NCBI GenBank assembly: GCA_050955045.1
Contig: JBPBQV010000002.1
Coordinates: 289,841-353,840 of the forward strand
Direction: 5' to 3'
DNA from: Mucilaginibacter_A sp050955045
Lineage (GTDB): Bacteria; Bacteroidota; Bacteroidia; Sphingobacteriales; Sphingobacteriaceae
Length of the DNA stretch: 64,000 bases
Below are positions 16,138-24,618 of this stretch, piece after piece. A program made the translations under genes and the position numbers. The notes under the pieces were generated by a model. It ran no database searches and was not told the DNA's origin. It worked only from the letters and a program-made list of their open reading frames with translations. Within the stretch, counting starts at the first letter, position 1. Each line of letters opens with the position of its first letter.

Positions 16138-16953
16138 TTAGCTACGAGGCTGGTTCATGGCAGATAACATATTACCATAAATGTTATTTAAAGAAGCTAA
16201 ATTTTTCGCCAGACGGCCAACTTCATCTTTAAATGCTTTTGAATCATCCATCGACTCGTTGAAGTTTTGCATGGTTAAAGAAACATTTTGGTAAAATTTA
16301 TTCATGGATTTTAAATGTGCACTTGAATCCTGAAGCTCTAACTCATATACTGCGTTTAAGGCAGATAAATTCTTAGCCAAGCTATTTACCTGATCGTGGT
16401 AAGCTTTAGAATCAATATTAGAATTTGCCATTTCAGATAGATTGGCAGAAGCTTTTTCAAAAGAAGTGCTTAATTTATCATAACTTGCACTAGCTAGTTT
16501 AACTTTATTAGTTAATTCTAAGGTTGCTTCACCTGCATCACCTGCTTTAGAAATAGAGCTTACTTTATCGCCAAAAGTTCTTAAACCATCACCCAAGCTG
16601 CTAATTAATTCAGGACCGATTTTAGCATCTGTCAGCATTTTATCTAAAGCAGCAGTGTTAGAAAAACTGTTTGCCACGGGTTGCGGTGCTCTTGAAACAG
16701 CAGCTTTAGGTAATTCCCCAGTGTAATTATCTGCAAGCTCTGGATAAGCACGTGTCCAGTCCACATCATTGTTTTCTTCAGGAAAAATACCTAATAAAAA
16801 GAATAAAACAGCTTCGGCACCAAGACCTATTGTAATAAAAACAGATGCATAAGGCCAATGCTGTATTTTGAATAACAAGCCTATAATCACCACCGTTGCA
16901 CCAATAGAAATGATGCTTCCCATTCCATACTTTGATTTTTTCTTAACAGCCAT
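16138..16953 (-). CDS. gldL: Gliding motility / type IX secretion motor protein GldL
   Basis: The inner-membrane stator of the type IX motor, 271 residues. Two membrane helices at about 12-29 and 35-54 carry the conserved KYGMGSIISIGATVVIIGLLFKIQHW and a Glu in GAEAVLF, which is the residue linked to proton coupling in this family. The rest is a cytoplasmic helical region with two long amphipathic repeats: FEKASANLSEMANSN, then the similar VNSLAKNLSALNAVYELEL and VGRLAKNLASLNNIYGNML. These repeats suggest an internal duplication. It is followed by gldM and preceded by gldK. Confidence 0.95.
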   Translation of the reverse strand: MAVKKKSKYGMGSIISIGATVVIIGLLFKIQHWPYASVFITIGLGAEAVLFFLLGIFPEENNDVDWTRAYPELADNYTGELPKAAVSRAPQPVANSFSNTAALDKMLTDAKIGPELISSLGDGLRTFGDKVSSISKAGDAGEATLELTNKVKLASASYDKLSTSFEKASANLSEMANSNIDSKAYHDQVNSLAKNLSALNAVYELELQDSSAHLKSMNKFYQNVSLTMQNFNESMDDSKAFKDEVGRLAKNLASLNNIYGNMLSAMNQPRS

Positions 16954-17001
16954 AAAAGTGTTTGTAGTTTTTTGTTTTAAAAGAAGTTGATATAAATTTG
17001 G

Positions 17002-18348
17002 TTAGTAGTTAGAGCGTTTGTCTTTAATATCACGACCCAAGAAATGAGTTACACAACGGAAACCGATATATGATTTTGAAGTATCCTGGTATTCATAACT
17101 GCGATAAGAATTTTGCAGAAAAGCACCAATGTCTTTCCATGAACCGCCTCTTACTACTTTTCTTTTTAGTACTTCTGGATCGCTTGCTTTAGCTTCATAA
17201 GTAAAAGTCGGACTCATATCGTGCACAAAAGTAGATGCTGATTCATCATAAGCAGAAGCTGTCCACTCAGCTACGTTACCGGACATATTATACAAACCAT
17301 AATCATTCGGGAAATATGAATGGACACTAACAGTATATGCACCGCCATCACTTGCATAATCACCACGGCCAGGTTTAAAATTAGCTAACAAACAGCCTTT
17401 AGAATTTTTGATATAAGGTCCCCCCCAAGGATAATCGTTTCCAATCCGGCCACCACGGGCGGCGTATTCGAACTCTGCTTCGGTTGGCAAACTGTATAAT
17501 TGACGGTGCGCCATTCCTCTTGAATCTTTGTAAGCATCATTGTAACGGGAACGCCAAACAGTGTAAGCCCGAACCTGGCGCCAAGTAACACCCACTACCG
17601 GATATTGTGCGTATGATGGATGTGAAAAATAGCCCTCCACCATTGGCTCGTTGGCAGCATAAGAAAAATCATTCAGCCAGCTCAAGGTATCCGGGTAAAC
17701 CGGAACGGTATCGCGGAAAATAATATCAGAACGTTTTTTGGTTTTGTCAAAACGGTTGTTTGATGCTTCACGCAAAGGAATAATTGCATAATTATACTTT
17801 AGCAAACGGACATCAATTTCATTTTTATCAAAAATACGGTCATCACCCTGATAATACATGCCCTGTAATTTGGATTGATTAGCACTTGCGGCAGCACCTG
17901 CCTTGCCTTTTCCCCTGCCGCCACTAAAAACCGGATTTTTATTTACATAGTCCCAGTTAATAAATTTTTTACCACTCGGATCAGGTTTTGCATTTTTACC
18001 ACCGGGCTTAAAGTAGTATTTATCATCATTCAGATATTGTGTAATTGCGATAGAATCCCGCACTTGGTTAACAAACTGCTTATATTTAGCGTTTGTCGTC
18101 TCCGTTTCATCCATAAAAAACGGAGCAACGGTTACCTGTTTATTTTGAGCAGTTTGTGCAAAAGTTACATCCTGATCAGTTTGTCCCATCAAAAAACTTC
18201 CTCCTGGTATGTAAACCATACCGTAAGGATGTTCCTGCTTAAATGCTTTACCCGAAACACCTCTTACTTCTCCCCTATCACTGCTGGACATACAACTACT
18301 AAAAGCAGCAAGTAATGTAAATAATATGCCAAAGTATATGTTTTTCAT
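17002..18348 (-). CDS. gldK: Gliding motility / type IX secretion lipoprotein GldK
   Basis: An outer-membrane lipoprotein that forms the periplasmic ring with GldN, about 448 residues. I place the start at MKNIYFGIL (18348), four codons inside the longest frame. This gives a compact signal peptide ending FSSC with Cys about residue 19. The main domain is the formylglycine-generating-enzyme/sulfatase-modifying fold, seen in GGSFLMGQTDQ, ETTNAKYKQFVNQV, YPVVGVTWRQVRAY, LPTEAEFEYAARGG, YNMSGNVAEWTASAY and RGGSWKDIGAFLQ. GldK is structural and not known to modify sulfatases. It is the first gene of gldK-L-M-N; the 303 bases upstream contain no gene. Confidence 0.94.
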   Translation of the reverse strand: MKNIYFGILFTLLAAFSSCMSSSDRGEVRGVSGKAFKQEHPYGMVYIPGGSFLMGQTDQDVTFAQTAQNKQVTVAPFFMDETETTNAKYKQFVNQVRDSIAITQYLNDDKYYFKPGGKNAKPDPSGKKFINWDYVNKNPVFSGGRGKGKAGAAASANQSKLQGMYYQGDDRIFDKNEIDVRLLKYNYAIIPLREASNNRFDKTKKRSDIIFRDTVPVYPDTLSWLNDFSYAANEPMVEGYFSHPSYAQYPVVGVTWRQVRAYTVWRSRYNDAYKDSRGMAHRQLYSLPTEAEFEYAARGGRIGNDYPWGGPYIKNSKGCLLANFKPGRGDYASDGGAYTVSVHSYFPNDYGLYNMSGNVAEWTASAYDESASTFVHDMSPTFTYEAKASDPEVLKRKVVRGGSWKDIGAFLQNSYRSYEYQDTSKSYIGFRCVTHFLGRDIKDKRSNY

Positions 18349-18651
18349 TTTAGAATCCAAAGGATATACAACTTAATTAAATTAATGCAATAACTCTATT
18401 TTATTTGATATATTTTCTACTGGTGTTATTTTATTGATCCTAAAAAAATATATTTTACCGTTATAAAAATAGCTAAACTATTGATACCAATGCAATAGGA
18501 CAAAGTAAAAATTTTTAACTTAATTAAATTTACACCTGATCCTACATCAAAAAATGGTCTGTTCAGTCTAAAATTCTTTACGGAGATTGAGTAAGTAATG
18601 TTTCGGAAAATGCTTTGATTGTATTAATAACTTAAACTGGCAATAATTATT
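18349..18651. other. Intergenic region upstream of gldK
   Basis: About 300 AT-rich bases between the hemD stop and the gldK start, both on the minus strand. It should hold the gldKLMN promoter. I found no clear TAnnTTTG box with a -33 partner, no hairpin with a T-run and no open frame worth calling. Confidence 0.5.
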
Positions 18652-19419
18652 TTATTTATTAGCTTGTTTAATATAATATTCTATTGCCATAGTCATGGAG
18701 GGTGCTTCCGGTATAGGTGCCGGTATATCCAAAATCAAACCTCTTTCTATTGCTGCTTTATGTGTGCTGGCACCATAGGCAGCAATACGTGTATTTTTTT
18801 GTTCGAAGTTTGGGAAGTTTTTGTATAATGACTGTATGCTAGACGGGCTAAAAAAAGCAATAACGTCATAAAATACTTCTGCCAGATCAGAAAGATCGCT
18901 CACTACTGTACGAAACAAAACTGCGGGTGTAAAATTATAACCGTTATCAGCCAAAAACTTTTGTGTTTCTTCAGCAGCAACATCAGAACACGGGTACAGA
19001 AACTTTTCGTTAGTATGTTTTTTTAACACCTCTGCCAGATCACTTGCCGTTTGCTTTCCAAAAAATATTTTCCGCTTGCGGTACTGAATATATTTTTGAA
19101 GATAAAGTGCTATAGTTTCTGATAAGCAAAAATATTTCATCTCTACCGGAACCTCAAAACGCATTTCCTCACAGATTCTAAAAAAATGGTCTGCTGCATT
19201 ACGGCTGGCAAAAATAACAGCTGTATAATCGCCCAAAGCAATTTTTTCTTTTCTGAATTCCCGTGCAGGAACACCTTCTACATGAATAAAAGACCGGAAA
19301 TCAATCTTTAAATTGTATTTTTTGGCCAGTTCCGTATATGGATTTTTATCTGATTCAGGCTTGGGTAGCGTTACTAAAATGCTTTTTACTTTTTTCAATC
19401 TTTCAGCGGCAAACTGCAT
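18652..19419 (-). CDS. hemD: Uroporphyrinogen-III synthase family protein
   Basis: A 255-residue protein with the two-lobed HemD pattern: VKSILVTLPKPES at the start, GDYTAVIFASRNAADHFF near 81-98, TASDLAEVLKK and FLYPCSDVAAEETQKFL in the middle, and VIAFFSPSSIQSLYKN followed by RIAAYGASTHKAAIERG near the end. It closes the linear tetrapyrrole to uroporphyrinogen III in heme biosynthesis. HemD sequences diverge widely, and the call rests on motif spacing. It follows the DUF4271 membrane protein by only 15 bases, an arrangement I associate with this phylum. Heme demand here fits the large cytochrome block at 41-58 kb. Confidence 0.85.
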   Translation of the reverse strand: MQFAAERLKKVKSILVTLPKPESDKNPYTELAKKYNLKIDFRSFIHVEGVPAREFRKEKIALGDYTAVIFASRNAADHFFRICEEMRFEVPVEMKYFCLSETIALYLQKYIQYRKRKIFFGKQTASDLAEVLKKHTNEKFLYPCSDVAAEETQKFLADNGYNFTPAVLFRTVVSDLSDLAEVFYDVIAFFSPSSIQSLYKNFPNFEQKNTRIAAYGASTHKAAIERGLILDIPAPIPEAPSMTMAIEYYIKQANK

Positions 19420-19434
19420 ATATAGCTGTCTTTC

Positions 19435-20373
19435 TTATAGTTTTAAAGCCTTTATTAATATAAAAACTGGGCAAAATTCAAGGGCACAAAGATAAATAAA
19501 TAAATACACTTTACTAAACTTGTATATTGTAAGTATATTGATACTGCTACGGATATATTGCCACAATAACACGATAAAAATCAACAATCCGAAAACCAAT
19601 AAAAGCATAGGTTTATAGCTATCAGCAATTAAACCGAAACTGATTACAAGCGGTATACTAATAAATGTAACATTAAAATAAGTTAGATACAGTACCGATA
19701 CATATTCTTTAACTAAATTTTGGATATTAAATATAAAGCCTAAAATGCGCAGTACAACAATTTTGAGTATAAAAAAAATGATAACGGCAAAAGTTAACCC
19801 TAAATAAAGCTGCCAGCCATCGTCAGTATAACTGTGGTTGTAGCAAGAAATAACCTGATAAAACAACAAACCGATAGTTGTGCCAAACAGTAAAAACAAG
19901 AAGATAAACGACCAGGAATTGATCAGGCTTTCTTCTTTAGAAAATTGAGACAGCATCCTTTTATTGTAAAAAGATTCTACAATATCACTAACGGATTTAT
20001 TTAAAAACCTGTTTAAAACAGCCGCATAAAGCAGTAGGCACAGCATTACAATCAGCATCCACTGGCTTCTTAAAGTACGTATTTTTCCTGGCTGTACTTT
20101 AGTTTTTTTAGGCTGATAATGCATATCCAGAAAAGCATAACCCGTATATAAATTAGCTTTAATTACGCTATCCATAAACTGGTTTTTTCTCGCAGAATCC
20201 GGCGGAGTGATGAAAAATCGGGCCAGAGAATCTGATTGCGCTTGTTGTTTAAGCAATGTGGCAGAATCTGGAACAAATAAAGTTTCCTGAAGTAAAGTAT
20301 CTGTAATTAAGGATTGAGTATGTGCTGTTTTTATCAGCAAAAAAACAAGAAGAATAGTAAAAATTAACCGCAT
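19435..20373 (-). CDS. DUF4271 membrane protein with signal peptide
   Basis: About 312 residues starting at MRLIFTILLVFLLIK; the longer frame upstream (to 20415) adds a basic stretch that would spoil the signal peptide. After cleavage near AHTQS there is a periplasmic segment of about 75 residues, then a membrane part with about seven hydrophobic segments from residue 105 on. The FYNKRMLSQFSKEESLINSW loop and the final YKFSKVYLFIYLCALEFCP are typical of DUF4271. Function is unknown. It is consistently found beside hemD in Bacteroidota as far as I recall, and here the gap is 15 bases, so a link to tetrapyrrole metabolism is possible but unproven. Confidence 0.75.
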   Translation of the reverse strand: MRLIFTILLVFLLIKTAHTQSLITDTLLQETLFVPDSATLLKQQAQSDSLARFFITPPDSARKNQFMDSVIKANLYTGYAFLDMHYQPKKTKVQPGKIRTLRSQWMLIVMLCLLLYAAVLNRFLNKSVSDIVESFYNKRMLSQFSKEESLINSWSFIFLFLLFGTTIGLLFYQVISCYNHSYTDDGWQLYLGLTFAVIIFFILKIVVLRILGFIFNIQNLVKEYVSVLYLTYFNVTFISIPLVISFGLIADSYKPMLLLVFGLLIFIVLLWQYIRSSINILTIYKFSKVYLFIYLCALEFCPVFILIKALKL

Positions 20374-20440
20374 GTATTTTTTTAGTCCGATACCAATTAA
20401 CCTTTTCAACTGCAAATTTACCGCAATAAAATTGGATAAT

Positions 20441-21940
20441 TTACGGTTTGAGATTATTTAATAAGGCTAACTCGTGCATAGTGCCTTTCAGGTTTTCGTA
20501 CAGCTTTATATATAATTGGTAATAGTTTTTGTAGAAAGCGTGCTTTTCCAAGTCAGGTTCTACAATTTGTTTAGGCTCATCATTCTTCAAACTAAAACCT
20601 GTAAACTTTTTGGTTTGGATAGCTAAATAAGCTGCGCCAATAGCCGAAGCATCTTCTGCCTGCACTACGGTTAATTTTTTTCCGATGATGTTTGCCATCA
20701 ATTGCAGCCAAACTGGCGAAGCTGTAAAACCACCGCTCACGCGCACTTCTTTTATCGTTCCGGAAGTTTGACTGAAAGCATCCAGTACATGATTGATCGC
20801 AAAGCAAACTCCTTCCAGCGCAGCGTTTAAAAAATGTGCTTGCGTGTGTTCTGTTTTAATTCCGAAAAAAACACCGCAGCTGTTACTATCCCATAAAGGA
20901 GCACGTTCGCCGGTCAAATAGGGTAGAAAAAGCAAGCCGTTGCTACCTGCCGGTACGGTTTTTACTGCATCAAATAATTGCTGATAACTTGCCGGCGATA
21001 CTGTTTTTACCGCCACAAAATTGGTAAGCAGCCAGTTTAAAATTAGGCCGCCGTTGTTAATCGCACCACCGCAGATGTAGGTTTTTTCATCCAGCAAATA
21101 ATTAAAAGTCATGGCTTTAAAGTTGTACAGCGGTTTACTGCTAACTGTGCGCACGGCACCACTTGTACCAATAGTTAATGCAACAACACCAACGTGGTTT
21201 GCGCCACTGCCCAAGTTTGCCAAACAACCATCAGTAGCACCAATAACCCAACAACATGCTTCGTTTATGCCTGTAATTTGGATGATTTTTGTGTTTACAT
21301 CGTTGCGCAAATAAGTGGTAAACACCGGTTCAGAAAGTTTATCTGCATCAATTCCAGCCAGTTTTAAAGCCTGTTCACTCCAGCAGAATTCTAAAATATC
21401 AAACAAACCGGTTGCAGAAGCAATTGAATGATCAACCTGAAAATTACCAAATAACCTAAACCAGAATAATTCTTTGATGGAGATGAATTTAGCGGTTTGA
21501 TCAAACAAATCTTTACGATTTTCGCGAAACCAGATAATTTTGCTTAATGGCGACATTGAATAAATTGGCGTGCCGGTTTGTTCGTATAGGTTTTTTCCTT
21601 CGGGAGAAAAACGGAGCCGATCAGCAATTGCCGCACTCCGCGTATCGGCCCAACTGATCATGTTGGTTAAGGTTTTTCCTTGCTGATCAACCAAAATTAA
21701 ACTGTGCATCGCACTGCTTAAACTGATTGCTTTTGGCGAACCTAACGCATTGGTAATCTCGCGAATACAATCGAGAAATCCCTGCCAGATCAGTTCTACA
21801 TCCTGCTCTGCAAAGCCTGGTTCTGGCTGCATCAGCGGATAGTGCTTTTGTGCGGAAGTAATCGCTTCTCCACCTAAACCAACCGCAACTGCTTTTACGC
21901 TTCCGGTTCCGATATCAACACCTAAAATATATTGTTGCAC
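20441..21940 (-). CDS. FGGY-family carbohydrate kinase, probable gluconokinase
   Basis: A 499-residue FGGY kinase. The N-terminal ATP-fold begins ILGVDIGTGSVKAVAV. Substrate-site segments are SSAMHSLILVD, ISWADTRSAAIADRL, SPLSKIIWFRE and YSIASATGLF-like HSIASATGLF, which look more like gluconate kinase than xylulokinase. The second ATP-binding lobe shows ALTIGTSGAVR, LTGERAPLWDSNSCGVFFG and RVSGGFTASPVWLQLMA. It would phosphorylate D-gluconate to 6-phosphogluconate. The start codon is GTG, with TAATTTTG only six bases before it. No gluconate transporter or dehydrogenase lies nearby, so the substrate is inferred from motifs alone. Alternative: another FGGY sugar kinase. Confidence 0.8.
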   Translation of the reverse strand: MQQYILGVDIGTGSVKAVAVGLGGEAITSAQKHYPLMQPEPGFAEQDVELIWQGFLDCIREITNALGSPKAISLSSAMHSLILVDQQGKTLTNMISWADTRSAAIADRLRFSPEGKNLYEQTGTPIYSMSPLSKIIWFRENRKDLFDQTAKFISIKELFWFRLFGNFQVDHSIASATGLFDILEFCWSEQALKLAGIDADKLSEPVFTTYLRNDVNTKIIQITGINEACCWVIGATDGCLANLGSGANHVGVVALTIGTSGAVRTVSSKPLYNFKAMTFNYLLDEKTYICGGAINNGGLILNWLLTNFVAVKTVSPASYQQLFDAVKTVPAGSNGLLFLPYLTGERAPLWDSNSCGVFFGIKTEHTQAHFLNAALEGVCFAINHVLDAFSQTSGTIKEVRVSGGFTASPVWLQLMANIIGKKLTVVQAEDASAIGAAYLAIQTKKFTGFSLKNDEPKQIVEPDLEKHAFYKNYYQLYIKLYENLKGTMHELALLNNLKP

Positions 21941-21978
21941 TTATTTCAAAATTATTTTTATATTCAAAATCAACTACC

Positions 21979-21996
21979 ATGCTTCTTTTATCAGGC
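21979..21996 (-). repeat. Dispersed motif copy (GA type, extended) between gluconokinase and hemW
   Basis: ATGCTTCTTTTATCAGGC is an extended copy including the TCA tail. It lies in the 167-base divergent region. Confidence 0.7.
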
Positions 21997-22043
21997 AAAA
22001 TTAAAGTTTATTGCCACAGAATGAGCTGAACTAAATATAATCC

Positions 22044-22051
22044 TAATTTTG
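22044..22051 (+). promoter_or_regulatory. Candidate -7 box for hemW
   Basis: TAATTTTG fits TAnnTTTG and lies about 56 bases before the hemW ATG in a divergent intergenic region. No TTG is at the right -33 distance. Confidence 0.35.
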
Positions 22052-22107
22052 CCACAACTTTACTGCCTCGATTAATACTTTTTTACCAGGCAATTTTTTG
22101 ATCTCAT

Positions 22108-23229
22108 ATGGCCGGCATTTACATCCACATTCCCTTTTGTAAGCAAGCTTGCCATTACTGCGATTTCCATTTCAGCACTTCTTTTAAGCATAAAAAAGAG
22201 TTATTACAAGCATTACAGCAAGAAATCAGGCTTCAAAAAGATTACCTGCAAGGCGAAGAAATAGAAACCATTTATTTGGGTGGAGGAACGCCTTCTGTAC
22301 TGGAAGCTGCAGAAATTAATACTTTGCTGGAAGTAATTTTTACTAATTTTCAGGTTAAAGCGGATGCGGAAATTACTTTAGAAGCTAATCCGGATGATTT
22401 GCATCCGCAGAAAATTTTCGATTTAAAACAAACGCCCATAAACCGTTTCAGCATTGGTGTGCAATCTTTTTTTGAGGAAGATTTGATTTGGATGAACCGC
22501 GCGCACAATGCTGTTGAAGCTTTTACCTCGATAAAAACAGCACAAGATTATGGTTTCCATAACATTACCATTGATTTAATTTACGGTTATCCACTGCTCA
22601 CACCATCAAAATGGCAATATAATTTACAACAGTTTTTTCAGCTGGAAATTCCGCATCTTTCTGCATATTCCATGACGGTGGAACCGCAGACTGCGCTTGC
22701 TTCTTTTATCAGCAAAAAAAAGCAGCCGGAAATGAACGAGGAACAAAGTGCCACACAGTTTGAGTTTTTAATGGATGAAGCAGAAAAACACGGATTTGAA
22801 CATTACGAAATCTCTAATTTTTGCTTGCCTGGCAAATATTCGCGCCATAATTCCAATTATTGGGCAGGTGTAAAATATTTAGGAATTGGCCCGTCTGCAC
22901 ATTCTTTTAACAACGAAACGCGGCAATGGAATGTGGCTAATAATCAGCAATATTTAATGGCACTCAATCAAAACAATATTCCTTTTACGCTGGAAAACCT
23001 TTCGACCCGAGATCGAATAAACGAGTTTATCATGACTACTTTGCGCACCAGTAATGGTTTAGATTTAAACCTTGCTGATGAATTTAGCAGCGGCGCATCC
23101 AAAGAAATTTTGAAAGAAGCAAACCAATTTCTCTCCAAAAACTGGCTTGTTCAACATAAACAACTGCTTACTTTAACTCGGGAAGGGAAATTATATGCCG
23201 ATTATATAGCTGCCGAACTCTTTTTATAA
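22108..23229 (+). CDS. hemW: Heme chaperone HemW (radical SAM, coproporphyrinogen oxidase-like)
   Basis: A 373-residue radical-SAM protein. The N-terminus GIYIHIPFCKQACHYCDFHF holds the CxxxCxxC cluster motif (Cys11, Cys15, Cys18) with the extra Phe that marks HemW/HemN-type proteins. IYLGGGTPSVL and ITLEANPDDL follow. RFSIGVQSFFEEDLIWMNRAH and NITIDLIYGYP are also family signatures. The HYEISNFCLPGKYSRHNSNYW stretch is typical of HemW, which delivers heme to respiratory enzymes, rather than of true coproporphyrinogen dehydrogenase. The protein length fits HemW (about 380) and not HemN (about 450). It starts a monocistronic unit divergent from the gluconokinase. Confidence 0.92.
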   Translation: MAGIYIHIPFCKQACHYCDFHFSTSFKHKKELLQALQQEIRLQKDYLQGEEIETIYLGGGTPSVLEAAEINTLLEVIFTNFQVKADAEITLEANPDDLHPQKIFDLKQTPINRFSIGVQSFFEEDLIWMNRAHNAVEAFTSIKTAQDYGFHNITIDLIYGYPLLTPSKWQYNLQQFFQLEIPHLSAYSMTVEPQTALASFISKKKQPEMNEEQSATQFEFLMDEAEKHGFEHYEISNFCLPGKYSRHNSNYWAGVKYLGIGPSAHSFNNETRQWNVANNQQYLMALNQNNIPFTLENLSTRDRINEFIMTTLRTSNGLDLNLADEFSSGASKEILKEANQFLSKNWLVQHKQLLTLTREGKLYADYIAAELFL

Positions 23230-23455
23230 GTAATGACATTATCTTATCAATATTTTAACTTATTGAATTTGTGTTTATTAAAACTATTTTAAGCAGACAA
23301 GAACTAATGGAAATATTCAACGTAATTTTTTCCAACATCAACTTAAACACAAATTAAAAAATTAATTTATGCAGCTGTTGCTTTAGTAGCTTAGCATCTG
23401 GAGTTGTTACCTTTGGTTGGACATTGAGTTAAGGGAAAAACTTAACTTTATAAAT

Positions 23456-23536
23456 ATGTGAAAAATCAGGAAACAGTACGACCAGGAGTTCAAGGTGATG
23501 GCTGTAGAATTAAGCAAGAGCCGTACGGATCAATAA
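23456..23536 (+). pseudogene. Remnant of an IS3-family transposase OrfA N-terminus
   Basis: Read in frame from ATG at 23456, the second codon is TGA. The following codons give KIRKQYDQEFKVMAVELSKS and then RTDQ before a stop at 23534. RKQYDQEFKxMAVEL is the typical N-terminal helix of IS3/IS911-type OrfA proteins. Everything downstream of this helix is missing and the frame has a stop at codon 2, so this is a dead fragment of about 27 codons. No flanking inverted or direct repeats could be found with certainty. Confidence 0.7.
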
Positions 23537-23608
23537 TATTCGTTTTGTAATATTTTTCTTTTACAAGCAGGAAAAATCTTCTTCTGTTATCAAATTAAAA
23601 TTATTACA

Positions 23609-23616
23609 TAAATTTG
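23609..23616 (+). promoter_or_regulatory. Candidate -7 box for the JmjC-like gene
   Basis: TAAATTTG matches TAnnTTTG, 31 bases before the ATG at 23648. The -33 element is not evident. Confidence 0.4.
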
Positions 23617-23647
23617 CCAACTATTAGCAGTTAATTATCCTGATAAA

Positions 23648-24529
23648 ATGAGTTTTATACTGAAACCGGTTGATACGGTTGATACAATTGACCCAAAAGT
23701 TTTTCAAAAAGAGTACCTTGCTAAACGCAAACCTATAGTTATTAAAGGGTTAACTAAAGATTGGCCTGCGCGCGAAAAGTGGACGCCAGAATACATGAAA
23801 GCTGCTGTTGGCGATAAAACAGTTCCGCTTTATGATAATTCCAAAGCTGATCCTTCCAAACCAATCAATGCGGCTGCAGCAGAAATGAAGTTTGCAGATT
23901 ATATCGATCTAATAAAAACTCAACCAACAGAACTACGCATCTTTTTCTTCAACATTTTTAAGCAAGCTCCGCAGCTTTTAAATGATATTATTTTACCGAA
24001 AGATTTGATGGGAGGATTTTTAGAAAGTATGCCAGCCATGTTTTTTGGCGGATCAAATTCCGTTACTTTCTTGCATTATGATATTGATTTGCCTCATATT
24101 TTCCATACCCATTTCGGCGGTCGGAAACAGGTGATTTTATTTGAGAACAAATGGAAACGCCGTTTATATTGCATCCCAAATGCTACTTATGCTTTGGAGG
24201 ATTATGATGTATCAAACCCTGACACCAAAAAATTTCCGGCGTTAGAAGGTGTTGAAGGTCAGGAAGTTTTCCTGGAACATGGTGATACGTTATTTATGCC
24301 AACAGGCTACTGGCACTGGATGAAATATTTGGATGGTTCTTACTCGTTAAGTTTGCGTGCATGGGATGCTTCTATCAGCCGTAAAGTAGCAAGTTTAGGT
24401 AACTTGGCCATAAAAGGCGGTGTGGATAGCGTTCTAAAAATGCTTTTAAAAGCACCTTATGCTAAATTCCGTGAAGAACTAGCTGTAAAATGGGCCGAAA
24501 AAGCTTTGGCAGCTGGAAGCCCAAGATAG
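23648..24529 (+). CDS. Cupin-like JmjC-domain Fe(II)/2-oxoglutarate oxygenase
   Basis: A 293-residue cupin_8/JmjC-like protein. The N-terminal block RKPIVIKGLTKDWPAREKWTP is typical. The iron site is visible as His and Asp in FLHYDIDLPH (near residue 138) and the second His in PTGYWHWMKYL (near 220). Between them is RKQVILFENKWKRRLYCIP, where the Lys or Arg could bind 2-oxoglutarate. Related proteins hydroxylate side chains on ribosomal or other proteins, or tRNA bases, but the target here cannot be read from sequence. It is monocistronic, preceded by a transposase remnant and followed by a palindromic repeat. Confidence 0.85.
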   Translation: MSFILKPVDTVDTIDPKVFQKEYLAKRKPIVIKGLTKDWPAREKWTPEYMKAAVGDKTVPLYDNSKADPSKPINAAAAEMKFADYIDLIKTQPTELRIFFFNIFKQAPQLLNDIILPKDLMGGFLESMPAMFFGGSNSVTFLHYDIDLPHIFHTHFGGRKQVILFENKWKRRLYCIPNATYALEDYDVSNPDTKKFPALEGVEGQEVFLEHGDTLFMPTGYWHWMKYLDGSYSLSLRAWDASISRKVASLGNLAIKGGVDSVLKMLLKAPYAKFREELAVKWAEKALAAGSPR

Positions 24530-24540
24530 ATTTGTGTTTT

Positions 24541-24614
24541 GTCATACCGAACTTGTTTCGGCATCCCATTATAAAAGTTCTGCTTGAGGGATCATGAAAC
24601 AAGTTCAGGATGAC
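24541..24614. repeat. Palindromic repeat of the GTCATnCnGAACTTGTTTC type at convergent gene ends
   Basis: A 27-base arm at 24541-24567 (starts GTCATACCGAACTTGTTTCG) pairs with 24588-24614 (ends CAAGTTCAGGATGAC) at about 21 of 27 positions, leaving a 20-base loop. Similar GTCATCCTGAACTTGTTTC palindromes are known as dispersed repeats in many bacterial genomes. It lies exactly between convergent genes and may serve as a two-way terminator. It is structurally distinct from the short dispersed motif. Confidence 0.8.
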
Positions 24615-24618
24615 AGGC

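Larger units (their letters stand above)
23230..23647. other. 418-base intergenic region holding a transposase remnant
   Basis: No intact gene. It contains an IS3-type OrfA remnant (23456-23536), a small perfect stem AGTTAAG/CTTAACT (23427-23433 with 23441-23447), and a -7-like box TAAATTTG at 23609. Base texture is AT-rich and degraded compared with flanking genes. Confidence 0.7.

Noticed and set aside
17875..18315. 146-residue open frame on the plus strand opposite gldK
   Set aside because: It lies wholly antisense to a well supported gene and has no domain; Cys/Ile/Phe-rich composition is that of a shadow frame.
20441..21940. Annotation as xylulokinase
   Set aside because: Substrate-site segments (ISWADTRSA, SPLSKIIW, ASATGLF) resemble gluconokinase more closely.
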